In this document: piece by piece, positions 13,117 through 25,470 of the stretch | Numbering within the stretch: the first letter of the stretch is position 1 | How the letters are laid out: every line of letters starts with the position of its first letter | From: Paragonimus skrjabini miyazakii | Lineage: Eukaryota > Platyhelminthes > Trematoda > Plagiorchiida > Troglotrematidae | Assembly: GCA_014338405.1 (NCBI GenBank) | Contig: JTDE01001106.1 | Location: forward strand, 78,335-142,334 | Length of the DNA: 64,000 bases | Reading direction: 5' to 3' | The notes under the pieces: model-generated | Databases searched by the model: none | What the model was told of the DNA's origin: nothing | The model's input: the letters and a program-made list of their open reading frames with translations, nothing else | Position numbers and translations under genes: made by a program

Positions 13117-13446
13117 GGTTTTCTGCCTGCTATTCTTCGTCCGTTGATCCGATTTCCTTGAGCGATAGCTTGTCCGATCGCTCGTGCTGTCCTCCGTCTG
13201 TCTACTGTAGGCTTTGAACGTACTCTACAGCCGTGTCGATATATTCCTGAGAGTGTTGGAATAATCATGCCTTCAATTTGGTCATTCATTCTATTTTGGC
13301 TGCCACGTCTCGCCCGTTGGTCCGATCCGGTCGAGCGATGACTTATCCGGTAGCCCACGCCGTTCTCCATCCGCTCACCGTGGGTTTTTGAACGCACCTC
13401 CTCTGTGTTGGGGTATTCCGCCGAGAGCTGGAATGCTCGCGCTTCC
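13117..13446. repeat. GC-rich tandem duplication, two diverged units of about 175 bp
   Basis: Unit 1 is roughly 13117-13270 and unit 2 roughly 13298-13446. Corresponding landmarks are TTTTCTGCCTGC / TTTTGGCTGCC, CCGTTGATCCGAT / CCGTTGGTCCGAT, GAGCGATAGCTTGTCCG / GAGCGATGACTTATCCG, TTTGAACGTAC / TTTGAACGCAC, and a terminal ATATTCCTGAGAGTGTTGGAA / GTATTCCGCCGAGAGCTGGAA. The block is clearly richer in G and C than its surroundings. A 165-codon minus-strand open frame (13038-13535) spans it. The frame looks like a by-product of the CpG-rich composition: it is arginine-rich and matches nothing I know. Confidence 0.65.
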
Positions 13447-13535
13447 TGCCTGACAATCCCCCACATTATTACACAACACACTAACGTACTACCATCCAAG
13501 TAAACTGGCATCCACAGTGTTTCGAAGGCTATCAT

Positions 13536-16351
13536 TATTTCTCGGTATCACACAGTTTTTTTATGTGAAGCGAGTAACTCTCTTGTAACTGTATATGGCT
13601 CATGGGAATGACTAGACGTGATTAGGTAGAACAGTGGTACGCTGTGAAAATCATTGTGAGTTCAGTTCTAAAGAAAATAATCGGGTTTCAGTGTTTGCAA
13701 AAAAATTAACGAAAACTTTGTTTGCAAATTAAACCAACAGCAACTGGGATAAAACGAACTGGAAAGGCCAGTTGGCAAGATTGATGACATCGATGAAAAG
13801 ATTAGTGCACTTACAAACATTGAAGAGAAAAGGCATCGGTATAATTAAGTCATCACAAATTGTTTCGATATGCTTGATACTTTAAAAGAGGGTGATGTTC
13901 TCAGGCCCTACTCAGTATTGTAAAGTAAAACCGAAACTGACAAAAAGCGCATCGTATGTTTTGAACCGCGGCTAATCACTGCCTCTCTCTCTTGTGTTGC
14001 ACAATCGGTAGTTTGTGCAGTCTCTGAAGAAAATGCCTCAATTTAGGACAAAGTATCTGACTGAAACGTGACGTAATGTTCCATATTGTTTCTTACCCCT
14101 TCCTTACTTTTGTAGTAGTGTTACGTGTTCTTGATAGACGATTTCTGGCGAACTCTGCTTCTCCCTCTTATCGGGTATATTACAGTATGTACATTAATAA
14201 TGACATGATGTGACTGAGATGTTGCTTCCTTTCTTTGTCACAAGGTCAAGGTTATTCGGTGGAGAAAAACAGAAACAGGAAATTCTAGCTTAATCTGAAG
14301 GCCGCAACCAGATGTTGGTGATGTTCAGTTTTTACGCAGGTGCAAAAGTATAGTAGATAATGAAATAATACATATGCTTTGTTTGTGGAAATGTATAACC
14401 ACAGTCCGGTTGGAAACAGTACGGTTAATCAACTGCTACAACAGTGCTTGGTCAAACTATAAACAAACTGTACAGAAACTCCGGGAGGTAGAAGGAATAA
14501 AGGTAATCACTGAGGTGTTATGGAGACTGATTATTCTGACTGTTTTATAACTAGTGACACGATTGTTATCTATTCACACCTTTTGGTTATCTCAGTAAAT
14601 GTAGAAGCTATATTCGTTTATCTCGATTTTGCGATAATGACAAAGAGATACGATTGTTGATCTTTTCAAGCACACAGCCCTGGTAACGCAACACAGCTGG
14701 TGTAACATCTTTTGTTTACATTAGAGAGTCTCGGCAGCCTCAACTATGTCCTCCATGTAGTCTATAAACTCCTCAATCAACTAGCTCTAGCCCACGAGAA
14801 TTGGATCCCTAATTGACCATGCTATCAGCCTCTTTGTTTCCATGATGATGTTCTCACAGACCCGACAATTAAGGCGATCAAAGCTAAGCTCCATTTGTAG
14901 ACAACTTTAAAACCCAAACTGCGTTGTATAACAGTGCATGGATCTTCAAACCATTCGTAGAAACCCGTCGATTGAGTGGTTACTTCATGTCTGTTTATGA
15001 ATTTATGCGCTTTAGCTTGGACAACGTGGTCTGTTTGATCTTTTTCTGATTCCCAATTGCTGTTGTAAACTTTTGAACCGATACTTTTGTAATGACTTGG
15101 TTAATACTCAACGAAAACAGATGTTCTACTCTACTGTCTTCCTCAGAATCAGTCAGCAATACTCTGGCAAGCGGGATAGTAACGAAAACCTTTGAAAAAC
15201 TGTAGTATTGCTCCTACATTAAAACTGTTCACGGATCACTGACATCCGAATGCAGATTCCTGGTGTTCACCTGAGAAATGATCAGTGGGTTTACTTCATT
15301 CTGAGACAGAGCATAAAAAACCTTCTTGTATGTTTGGCTCCGAAGTGAATATTACGAACAGCTAAGCGTCCGATTTTGTATAATCTACAGAGGAGAAGAT
15401 AATCTTCTATTCGTTTACTTCAGTTGACATTTTAAGTATATTAACGCAGAGCTTATCTTCACTCCGTTTGTGGAGTTGAATCAATTTACCAAAACGGTAT
15501 GTAATTTAGTTTACGTGAATAAACCATAGGAAATTAAATAAACATTGCGTAAGGAAGTCAGTATTATAAAACAGCTAACATTTCCGATAGAAAACCTCAT
15601 TCAGCAAATATTAATATTATAAATGAAACCGGAATGCAAAAAACCGAGTTTTGGTTAGTCTGGAACCGGTAAAGAAAACGGTGTATCAAGACTCCATCAA
15701 TTGGGCAAAATCCCAGAGTTTTCACAGTTGAATCTGTTACAGTACACAACAGTAAATATCAATAAATAGCTTCCAGATACATAATGTTTTATTGTATGCG
15801 AACGAAAGTCAACTCAGTTTTCCCAAACTGAAAGGCTCACCTTCGCTCTGTAACCACTTAACTGTATGTTCCTTTAGCTGTGGTCTCTGATTAGTCTGAG
15901 TAAAAGCAATTCAAAACTAATCTCAATTTTGCCTTGATCTGTTTGTGACAAGATTGATTATCTACTCTTGCTTACAAATAAGACCAAAATGAATAATTAA
16001 CGCTCGGATTAGAACAGCTGTTAAGAGTATGGATTATAGTTACCGAATCTCAATGATTTATTGTGAACATCAGTAGATAACTTTTGACATTCACATTATT
16101 GCTATTGTTAAGAATTAAATGCTACATCCAGAGTCAACAGGTTTTTGACAGCACGATACATCATTTGTGAAAAGATATTGTGGAGACTGCAGTTTGGTAG
16201 TTTGCCAAATAAGTGTATGCTTACCATCTGTCTATATGTTATGCCAAGTTTGATGTTGTCTAACAAATCACTTTCATGCATTCCAATTGAAGAAAACAAC
16301 TGCTAATCGATTTTTGAATAAAGTTGACAATTACTGAGGAGTTAGTGAGAT
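13536..16351. other. No gene or repeat recognised
   Basis: Stops throughout, no domain, no shared repeat detected. I see nothing to annotate. Confidence 0.45.
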
Positions 16352-16521
16352 CGGAGATCTCGACCTGTCTAGGAAGTCCTAATCGCGGGGTTATCGATTG
16401 GAGTTAACAGACAGTAACTCTGTCTCCATTTCGAGACGATCGGGCAACCTGATCATTACTCACAAGCGAAAGTGGTTGAGCGTTCACATATGACAATTCG
16501 GTCGTACCCAACGTGAGGTCA

Positions 16522-16580
16522 ATGGCGCAGTGGTAAACACGGTTGCCTCATGAACGGCATGTCCGTGGTTCAAGTCCCAG
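16522..16580 (+). promoter_or_regulatory. Internal pol III A and B boxes of SINE copy A
   Basis: A-box-like TGGCGCAGTGG at about 16524-16534 and B-box-like GGTTCAAGTCC at about 16567-16577. They are spaced as in a tRNA gene. The equivalent boxes in copies C and D are more mutated, so copy A has the best preserved promoter of the family in this window. Confidence 0.7.
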
Positions 16581-16595
16581 CAGTGGCGATGATAT

Positions 16596-16640
16596 GCACT
16601 ACTGACGAGCTCTAATGAGAGCGAAACTCGAGTCTAGTGC
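16596..16640 (+). ncRNA. Type I hammerhead ribozyme, apparently intact
   Basis: All core elements can be read directly. Stem I is GCACTA pairing perfectly with TAGTGC. The core is CTGACGA (the CUGANGA consensus). Stem II is GCTCT / AGAGC around loop AATG. Then comes GAA, and stem III is ACT / AGT around a two-base CG loop, ending at GTC. Predicted self-cleavage is after C16634. The tiny stem III is typical of the schistosome SM-alpha hammerheads. Loop-loop contacts outside stem I cannot be judged by eye. This is the only copy in the window with no visible defect. Confidence 0.85.
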
Positions 16641-16725
16641 TTCTGTTGTTCAAAAGAGGTCGACTGGAAATTCTATGGGAATGCGACAGCTGCGATCGAT
16701 TGTGGGTGATTTTCAACTTGAAAGT

Positions 16726-19640
16726 TGACAATGTCTAAAACATCCTTATGACTTTCGCGAGCAGGTTCTATCAGTGTTAACTTAGATATGGTGTTACAAC
16801 AAAATCTTCTCGAATAAGATAGTTTTGTACAAGAATTATGCATCAGCTTAATTCATAAATTTGCTGTGTTATCATCACACAAAAATAATGAAAATAAACA
16901 CTCATTCCACCGTTGAAACTTGAAGCCATCTTCAGTACATGAACTAACCATGGGGTCAATCAAGTGTCTGTAATGTCTTCAATAGATTTTAGCTTCATAC
17001 TTGTAGAAACATTAAAAACTACGCTTTCTGAGGTAGTTGCAACTGTTACCTAAGCAGCGAACAAATTATTAAGCCATCTTATGTTATTAGATTTCATACT
17101 GATCAGCAAACTATTGTGATCCGTTGTTTAATGTGTTCTACGACCCATTGAGAAGTTAAGTTTAATCATCATCAGTTGCAAACTGGAAGTTTCAAAGCAA
17201 GAAAACGAGATGTTAAATGCGAGGCCATAAGAAATACATACTGCTGATCGACTGAGTGGATCTAAGATAGTTATTAACAAACTAGGTGATCAAATTAGCC
17301 GGCAAATTATCTGATCCCCCGTGGCCCTGTGCTACGAAATGATCGCGAAGGTTGAATACTTTATCATGGCGGGCTAAAAACCATTTGATATACCGTAATC
17401 TTATTGATGAGTGGGACATTTGAAATGCACTTGTAACAGTTAATCATCCCTGTGCTAGGTCTAACTCCATACAACCCAAAGCGAACACTGTTACCAGCTG
17501 AACTAGGAATACACATATTTACTTGAAAATATTTTTGAAACAACGTCATCTTCAAAGGTGTGATGGTTCGGTGTTTTACTGATATGACGCACGAAGTGAA
17601 GAGAACTACTTAGCAACACAAATATAATGACAGCTAGGTGATTATTTGGAATGGATTTTACTTTGAAAAATAACTTGAATTAGTAACATTGGAGTGAAAG
17701 TTAACATCGACTTCTGATTGCAGCCAACAAATGAAACGTACCATATACCTCTCGCTGTCTGTATACATGATAAAAACCTAATGTTAAAACGAGCTTATGT
17801 CCCAGTTAATTTAGTACACCTGTAAAAATTGTGATCTTAGTACCTCAATTTTATGTGCACAGGTTGGGACGCCTTTGATCCGGACGGAAACAATAAAACA
17901 CAACCATAAAAAGCGTACGGAAATAGTGAAGATTTCAAGGTGGGAGGAAATTGAGAAAAACTGAATTGCAAAAATAAAATAAAATCAATAATGATTTTAC
18001 GGTAGGAAACGTATATTCAAATTTTCGGAAGAAGTGGAAAGCATGCAGGATTTTTGAACCATATTGTTTTAACTTGAGCGTTGTCCCTGTTGGACAAGAG
18101 TTTACGTATTCGGATAGAATTTCCAGTCAGTATATTTTGTAAAGAAGCACTGGACTTGAGTTTCACTTTTGTCAGTTATTTTCATTAATGCAAATCACTG
18201 CCATGACCGGGGTTAGAATTGCGGCCAAGCTTTAATGAAGTGACCTTGCAGACCAGTGTGCCACATTAGAAAAGACTTGAAATTAACACTTGAACTGCAA
18301 AACACACTTGTTTCTGAGTAGTGTTCACCTGGCCCAATCGTAGTAATATGAAGCACTCTAATCGATAAGTCGACAGTTAGAATTGATGATCGATATCTTG
18401 AACTATGTATAGTGGAAACTGCGATCGAAAACTGATCAGCGATTCATATTATTGATCATTCTACTGTCCTGATGGCTGTCATTCGCGTTTTTAAATTTGC
18501 TCATTGTTGTCAGCATGTGAGCTTCTGAAATAGGAGTACTTATATTGAATATCGTTTTGTGTTTTCATTTGTTTACACAAAAGCAGACACGGTGACTTAA
18601 AACTGGTCAGAATATCGTAAACCTATCTATTTCTAGCATTGTTGTCTGCCCAAAGATACGCGTCAAAGGTTGTTACCCACAGATTTGACGCAATCGCTTA
18701 GAATCCGCCATGTTAACAAATGGGGGTTTACGGAAAAATGACATTGGAACGTAAAACTGACGGACTTAAACGTTTTTATGTGTTTTGAATAAGCCGGAAT
18801 GTAATTCGTAAAACCAAATGTTTTTCAGTTCAGATATTTTTAAACTTCTCAGTTGCAAACTAAGCATCCCGATAACGTGATCGTAACAACCATCCGTCAC
18901 TAAAAAGTTGATGTTTTTGACGTTATTTCGGCGACTGTGTATCTTAGACTCCAGATTTAACACACCTGGTGACCATGATCAGAATCAAGAGGGGCTGTAT
19001 AGAATAATTTTTGGACCCGTTGTCTGGAGGGTTACAGAAAAGTATAGCAAATATGTGATCAATCGGCAAAATTCCGGAACTGATTGTCATTCAACATCAA
19101 CCAAACTGCCTATTACCCATTCAACGTGTTTATTGAAATGTATGAGTACAAAGTGATTAGAATACCTGGTCATTTGGCCATCGACTGGTAGTAGCAAGAC
19201 AGACGCTGGGTTCCTCTGGAGACAGTCGAGGAACAAAATCTCCATTCAAGAGTGAACATGGGTACACATGGTATTTTGCTCGTGTCGACTTTAATGTCAT
19301 TGATGAAGTCGTTGTCATGGTGATCTCGAGAGACCGAGGCCAGAAGTATGTTTTCGGTTCAGGTAAGGATACAGATCGCTAACAAGCTCTAAGATGCACA
19401 TAACTTCGATTTGGTGTTTCATGTCGAAAATGGTTGACTGGAAAGGGATCATGAATAGAGAAACTGACTTCAGTTGTGAGCTGTGCTGACGCTACTTTAG
19501 TCGAACGGCCTACCAATTATCACCGCTTTTGTCTGCCTTTGGCCAATCCATCCATTTTGTGATCCACCATTTCGGACTCACGACTGTTAGAGCTATGTTA
19601 TCATTGGTGTGATTTTTGTTTGCTCGTCTCACTGTTAAGT
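16726..19640. other. Spacer between two inverted hammerhead SINEs; no gene recognised
   Basis: About 2.9 kb between SINE copies A and B. Only short frames without domains were seen. Confidence 0.45.
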
Positions 19641-20033
19641 AATGATGAGTAGTAGGGGAATTTGATTTTCATATAGATTGAACATCACCGACAATTGATC
19701 GCAGTTGTCGCATTCCCATAGACTACCCAGTCGGCCCCTTTCGATAAGAAGCACCAGACTCAAATTTTGCTCTCATTAGAGCTCGTCAGTGGTGCATATC
19801 TTCCTAGCCACTGCCAGGACTAGAACCACGGCCACGCTGTTCATGAGGCAACCGTGTTTACCACTGCGCCATTGGTCTCACATTGGGCAAGACCAAGTTA
19901 TCATATGTGAACGCTCATCTACTTTCGCTTGTGAGTAATGGTCAGGTTGCCCGATCGCCTCGAGAGGAGACACAGTTACTGTCTGTTAACTCCAATCGAT
20001 GACCCCTCGACTAGGACTTCTCTCCAAGTTGAA
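19641..20033 (-). mobile_element. Hammerhead-ribozyme SINE, copy B (full length, minus strand)
   Basis: Reverse-complemented, this aligns with copy A from the head (GGTCATCGATTGGAGTTAAC) through the A box (ATGGCGCAGTGGTAAACAC), the degraded B box (GGTTCTAGTCC), the hammerhead (19751-19795) and the tail (GCGACAACTGCGATC). It continues past where copy A stops matching, into a tail also seen in copies C and D. A and B together form an inverted repeat with arms of about 370 bases. Confidence 0.85.
19751..19795 (-). ncRNA. Hammerhead ribozyme, core mutated (GAA to AAA)
   Basis: Stem I is GCACCA / TGGTGC, still fully paired although it differs from copy A (GCACTA / TAGTGC) on both sides. This is compensatory change. 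The core CTGACGA and stem II GCTCT / AGAGC are intact. The conserved G of the GAA segment after stem II has become A, which is expected to abolish cleavage. Stem III remains a three-pair hairpin if a T-G pair is allowed. Confidence 0.7.
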
Positions 20034-23000
20034 ATCACAGAAATCATTGACTTGTTGAGCGGTATTTGATTACTGATGAGTGGTAAGTAATGCTTACATA
20101 TATATATTTTCCCCTAAACAGGGAATAGAGTGTAGCGCCAAAATTCTTTTGTGTTTTGGCTGGATTTACGGTTTATAAAGCTTTGTTTTCATGCATTCTG
20201 AGCGGTTTTCTCTTCAAACATATCATAACATGCACAATCGTCTCAAAGATTACGTTTAATTGTGGCATTGCCTTTTATGTTACTTCATCCCTTTCTAGAT
20301 CGAATGGTGTGAGGCAGTTCTGTGACACAAGTAACCTATAGGGTTGCTCTCTGTTCTACTGCACTTCGGGTTTACTTCGGTACGTTCTTACTCCTCTAAC
20401 GAGTGTTTGCACACCTCTCGTAGTGCGTATGATCAGATGAGCTATGGTATAGTATCAGTGGTCCCTAGTTTATAGTATACGGTCATCCGTTTGGTTCCAG
20501 TCTGTCATTTCAAATAACAGTTCATTTAAGGGTATCACTGGAGTGTTTGCTTTTATTTATTCGCATAAATTGGTCTCTTATTGATATCCTCACAGAAGTT
20601 CTCCATCTTCGTAAGGCTAGGGATTACAGGTTCATTATAAGCATAACTCAGACAGCGTTAGACGGCGTTGTTGGAAGGCGAATATTTCAGATTACGGTAC
20701 AACAAGTGTAGCAACATGCTGTCCTGTCGGTGGTTCTGTCAATACTCATCGATCCTGTTGACTTTATAAAGTAATCCTGAGTTGCAGATAGTTTTTGTCC
20801 GCAATTTTGCTAAGACTACGAGGTGGATTATAACTGTCTTGATATTCGTTTCAGATGTACATTATTCTGGCATATGCCGTTCAGTTTGTTTGGCATCGGT
20901 TTAGTCTGAATGTAAACTGACAGTGAATGAAAATCGAACGGCGCAATGACCTCTTTTGCTACTAAATTCGCTCCTCACACCCTGTGCACATGCATCTATA
21001 TACGTGAGCTAGTTTCATCCGATTAAATTAGCACTCAGGATGTGGATTAACAGTGATGCATTTTGTGCTCAGGATAACACCACTACCGTTGATAGATATA
21101 ATATCTAAGAATTATTTGCGTGGTTCTTATCATCTAGTTGACAACACACATTCATATTTGCCGTTAATATGTGAAAAGGAGCTCAAGGCCTTGGATTTAT
21201 GTAACTTCATGATATTAGTCTGAACACACTACACACGTGGATTGGAAGGATAAAAAATAGTTTTTCTGTCATTTCTAACCTGGGAAACTGACACGTGAAA
21301 ATGTTATCGTCGCCTGAGTGACGTTTAGGCGAGCCATTTAAGAACAATCGTTTGACACAAACGTCAACTTTTTCTGACAGTGATATCAAAGTTTACTTTA
21401 TCCCAGTCATTGAGATTTCTGTCAAACGGGAATAAGTAAAATGTCGTAGCCCGTAAGTATGCAAGTCAAAAAACTCTAGAACCTCAGGCCTAAGAATCAC
21501 TTGTGGTACTAAGGCCCTACCGGAAAACTCAAAGTGGTGTATACAAAAACAAGACAGGGGCAGCTAGCCCTGATTAACTGGCTCAGATCTTACGCGGCAG
21601 CTGAAACTTTACACGTGTGTCGTCCCAGTATTGACTCATCCAGAGTGAATGCAGTAAAGTTTTATGTGTTCTGGTATAATCCTCGGGAGTACTGGATTAA
21701 GCGACTTCTGCTGAATATGACTTGCTCAACCAATCGCTATCCACCAAACCCCAGATGCGGACCTTCAACGTTTGATAGTTGACGAGTTGATGGGAAAGAC
21801 TGCTTTGCCACGATTCCTCAGCAGGAAGTTGGATGGAAGAGTAGACGTGTAGAAACTCACGGGTGAGCGACTCAACGATAGCATGAACATTTTCGTGAGT
21901 AAAACTGCCAATACTTCGGACTACTCATGGGCTGCCTCATAGTCGACCGGAGTGTGCATCCAGCTATTTGTACCAAAAAACCTGCTACAAGAACGTTTAC
22001 CTCAACTAACACCCGGTCACAGTAAATTTGTATTTTGAGGCAATAATGCTACGACCAGCTAACACAGCCTTGAACAACAGGCTAAATTGTTTTTAATGGG
22101 AAAAAATATTTTTAAAATAAATTTATATTGAACAAATTGCGTATTCACTGATTAACTGGTCAACTTCGAATTGTGTGGAAGTTTGTGAAAAATTAATGAT
22201 ATTCAATAAGGATTACTTTGGTAATCAATACTGAAAAGCGCGTGCGTGTATGCAAATTCAAAAGACCGAGAGAAAAAATCGTTCCACTTTCGTGTCACAT
22301 TTAAATTGTCTAAGGGTTAACTGAACTATTCAGAAGCGTACAATGTTTGTGTGCAAAATCACAATGCGCATCTCATTGTTCAACGATTTGCACGGAACAG
22401 ATATTTTTAAACTTTAAACACTTCCACACATGATGGAATTTTTTTTCGCAGGAAATCGGATTTCTTGTTCCTGATTAATTTTGTTAAGTGCTGTTCTCTT
22501 CAGCAGTGATTAGTTAAATTGAAACCTATGGTAGTTGCACTTTTAACCATAAGTTCAGAAAGAAACAACATAATGCTTGCATTCCATGTGAATGACACGT
22601 GATCCGATTGAAGTAGTTTGTCTGTAAAACAGATTGGTAGTTTTCTGAAAACGCGGGGAGGCAGAGCGTGTAGTAACCTCCAACTAACATTGAACTGTGA
22701 ATGCAGTAGTGAATTGCGACATTAAAAGAATCCTGTCTTCAAGTTGATATATAAATTAATCGGGGATTTTGGTTTTTATGCTATATCAACCTCGAATATA
22801 ATAATTTGTCGTTTCCAAAACTGCCAACGTGCTAATTAAAATGCTTTGAATCTGAGGGTTCATGATGTTACACTAAGTTGTAGTGTACAAAAGCTGTCCA
22901 TGACAGATCTGTATTTTCGGATACTGTGAACTGTTATTCAGTGTGCTTACTTTCTCAGATCAGATCAAAACAAGACCCAAACTCATCTGGACTTCGGAGA

Positions 23001-24863
23001 CCAGCGTGATGTTTTCTTTTAAAATTAGCCAGTGTTCTGTTGATATGGTCAGATTGAGAATGCAGCGAAATAACCAAGTGTATTTTTGTAACATGACGTG
23101 TTGCTTATAAGCATTCTATTCAATAGAAGTGGAAGTAAAACTGTCAAAAGAATAGTTTTTACACACTAAGACACACGTACATGTGATGCTAGTGTAACCC
23201 AATCCCTATACACATGTTTGTGCGTCATTTTGAACGTAACTATGATAGGTAATTATTTAGAGAAAGATTTCATACGACTGAAAAGCAGCCAAGAGTAGAA
23301 AAGAGCAACGGATACACCCTTTGTGCGGTATGCATTTAATAAATCCACTAGGTTCCGGTGATACTCACATATTACCTAGATTTTAAGCGTGGCTAAACGG
23401 TAGAAACATTTTTTCCTTGATGAAACAAAGTTTCGAAATTCCGATTAAAAAACTTGACCTGTTTTTCCGTATCTTTTTCTGGTTTCTGTGTGGGTTTCCC
23501 AAAGAAACAGAGAGTGGGTAAACGGAAACCACTATTCGTTAGCTGACTAGCAACAGAAACCTTAAAAAAATATCATCGAAAATATCGTACAATGACTCTA
23601 ATTAGGTTAAGCTAAAAGCAGCTGTCATCCTCGAAATACTATTTTTTAAAATTAAGAAAATCAACAGCTCGGACATTTTTTTAGGAGGGCCTGCAAAAAC
23701 ACGTTAGGAATGGTTATTTTTTGCGTAAAACCTTACTGCTTATTGCATGGTACGCTCTGATCCATGACGAACGGACAGAACCTAAACGAATGGTTAATGT
23801 TGACAACCTATTCTAGCTTCTCTTTTGGTAGGACTGGGCTCATCTAAGGTAGAACTACTCCAATCACACGGTAGAAGCGGATGTCATTTTTGTATACATG
23901 AATAAAAACGCGAATATATCGTTAGAAAACATGGATTTTTTCGTGTTCTTTCCATATCTTTTATTCTAGAATCCGCAAAGTGTGCTACCAACGAACAAAA
24001 AACAGTCTAGGATCTAGAAGCAAACCGAGTGTTTGTCCATTTTCAGTAAGTGCAGGTGACATTACACCAAACCGCGGACTACTTCACGAAGGTATTATCA
24101 TCTTCTGATCGATATTTAGCAGATGCATCCAACTGGTGAGTGATGACACCCGCAAAAACGGTATTTGTTTCTGAGAAACCATGCAGCAGAAATGCATATT
24201 GGTTATGTGGTGCAATTTATAGAGAATATGTCACTGTCACTTGTCGACAAACTCCTCAATATAAGAACTTGCTGTAAACAAAGGGTCGTTCTGAGTTATG
24301 TGACCGTTTTTCTCAACAACACTAGAAAAGGCAGCATAGACCAGTCATTTAAGTGGCCACGCCACCAACGATGGTGCTGCCAAAGCTGGCTGTGAATGTT
24401 ACCCTCCAAATCTAGTCAAAGCAACAAATTCAACCTTACCTTGCAAGTAGAATAGGCCCTTCACAACAAGTGGTCACCATATACATTAAAAATTTCGTCC
24501 AGCTTCTGTGACGCACCACCAGCAAACAAGGTGCTTGACCGAAGCGACAAAAACTTTGGTGCTACGAACTATTTGATCTCAAGATTTGACCGTGAATTTG
24601 ATCACATACTTACTTCATTTGACGAAGATATACTGATTGGCAAGAACGATAACTTTCTGGTCATTATTCTTGTCTCCAAACACATGAGAAAAGTAGATCG
24701 TGCAAGTGTAGCACCTTTTTCCTTTATTAGCTACCAAACGTGTTCCTGAGACCTAATACAGAATACATCAGTTACTTTAAGAATGTTTACTCAAACCTAT
24801 ACAATAACATTGGAAGTTGACGAAATCATTTTAGCGGACTCGATTCCCTTATGCAGAAATACC
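20034..24863. other. No gene or repeat recognised
   Basis: Nearly 5 kb without a supported gene. Several short frames (for example 21534-21782, 24165-24395, 24531-24749) have no recognisable domain. The region is AT-rich with scattered homopolymer runs. Confidence 0.45.
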
Positions 24864-25172
24864 ACCATTGTGAGCCAAGAACACGGATGGCTCGAGGGCC
24901 CTGTAGTCGGCAAACCAATACATGGGTTATGCGCTTCAACATGACGGCAAACAAAACAATCATCTGCGTACGACATTGGTTTCGTGATTCCCACGGACGC
25001 CAATGCTCAGTTCCTTCATATACCACGAGCCATTTCACATCAAGCTACACCTTATTATTTTTTCCTGTATTGCCTTCGTGACCACTTCAATGTCAAAAAC
25101 CATGCTCTTGCCCCGCTACTAAATAGTAGTGGTGTGAATAGTATAGTGCGATCGTTGGTGTTCACTACGCTA
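24864..25172. repeat. Dispersed repeat family X, copy 2
   Basis: Homologous to 8290-8604 in the same orientation; the landmarks are given there. Open minus-strand frames (24797-25003 and 24826-25038) overlap it. One shares the VEAH ... CIG ... P pattern with the minus-strand reading of copy 1. No terminal repeats or target duplications were seen. Confidence 0.7.
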
Positions 25173-25354
25173 GAAGTAGAAACGAAACTGAAACAACAAC
25201 ACTTTACATGTCAGATTTATAAAACGGATACCCAATAGATCAACTTTATGAACTGAACAGTGGGTTAGCTTGCAGTTGGTTAGCCAAGGAAATAACCAAA
25301 ACAAATTCATCATATGCTTAGTCCAAAACAGGTCACCAACCATTCGCTGAGTGT

Positions 25355-25470
25355 AATTTGCGAAACGGATTTAGGAGACAATCTGTGGTGAAAATCTACT
25401 CCATTCACCGCTTATCCAAACCCCGACACAACAAGAGTTTTAACAAGAGACCAATCCAACCTTCGCGTTG
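25355..25470. repeat. Short dispersed repeat Y, copy 1
   Basis: A block around GTGAAAATCTACTCC, ATTCACCGCTTATCCAAAC and CGACACAACAAGAGTTTTAAC resembles 56540-56640 (ATTCACCACTTATTCAAAC, then CAGCACAGTAGACATTTTAGC). The match is about 80-100 bases and diverged. The family is not recognised. Confidence 0.45.

Larger units (their letters stand above)
16352..16725 (+). mobile_element. Hammerhead-ribozyme SINE, copy A (full length)
   Basis: A retroposon of about 370 bases in three parts. First, a head of about 165 bases with GGTTATCGATTGGAGTTAAC and CGATCGGGCAACCTGA. Second, a tRNA-like module at about 16522-16580 with an A box (TGGCGCAGTGG) and a B box (GGTTCAAGTCC). Third, a hammerhead ribozyme (16596-16640) followed by a tail containing GCGACAGCTGCGATC. 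The same order occurs in copies B, C and D, on the other strand. SM-alpha SINEs of schistosomes have this plan: a pol III promoter followed by a type I hammerhead. The element encodes no protein and would depend on LINE machinery. The 3' limit is approximate because the tail diverges from the other copies. Confidence 0.85.

Noticed and set aside
13038..13535. 165-codon minus-strand open frame
   Set aside because: It spans the GC-rich tandem duplication, is arginine-rich and shows no domain. Low stop density is explained by base composition.
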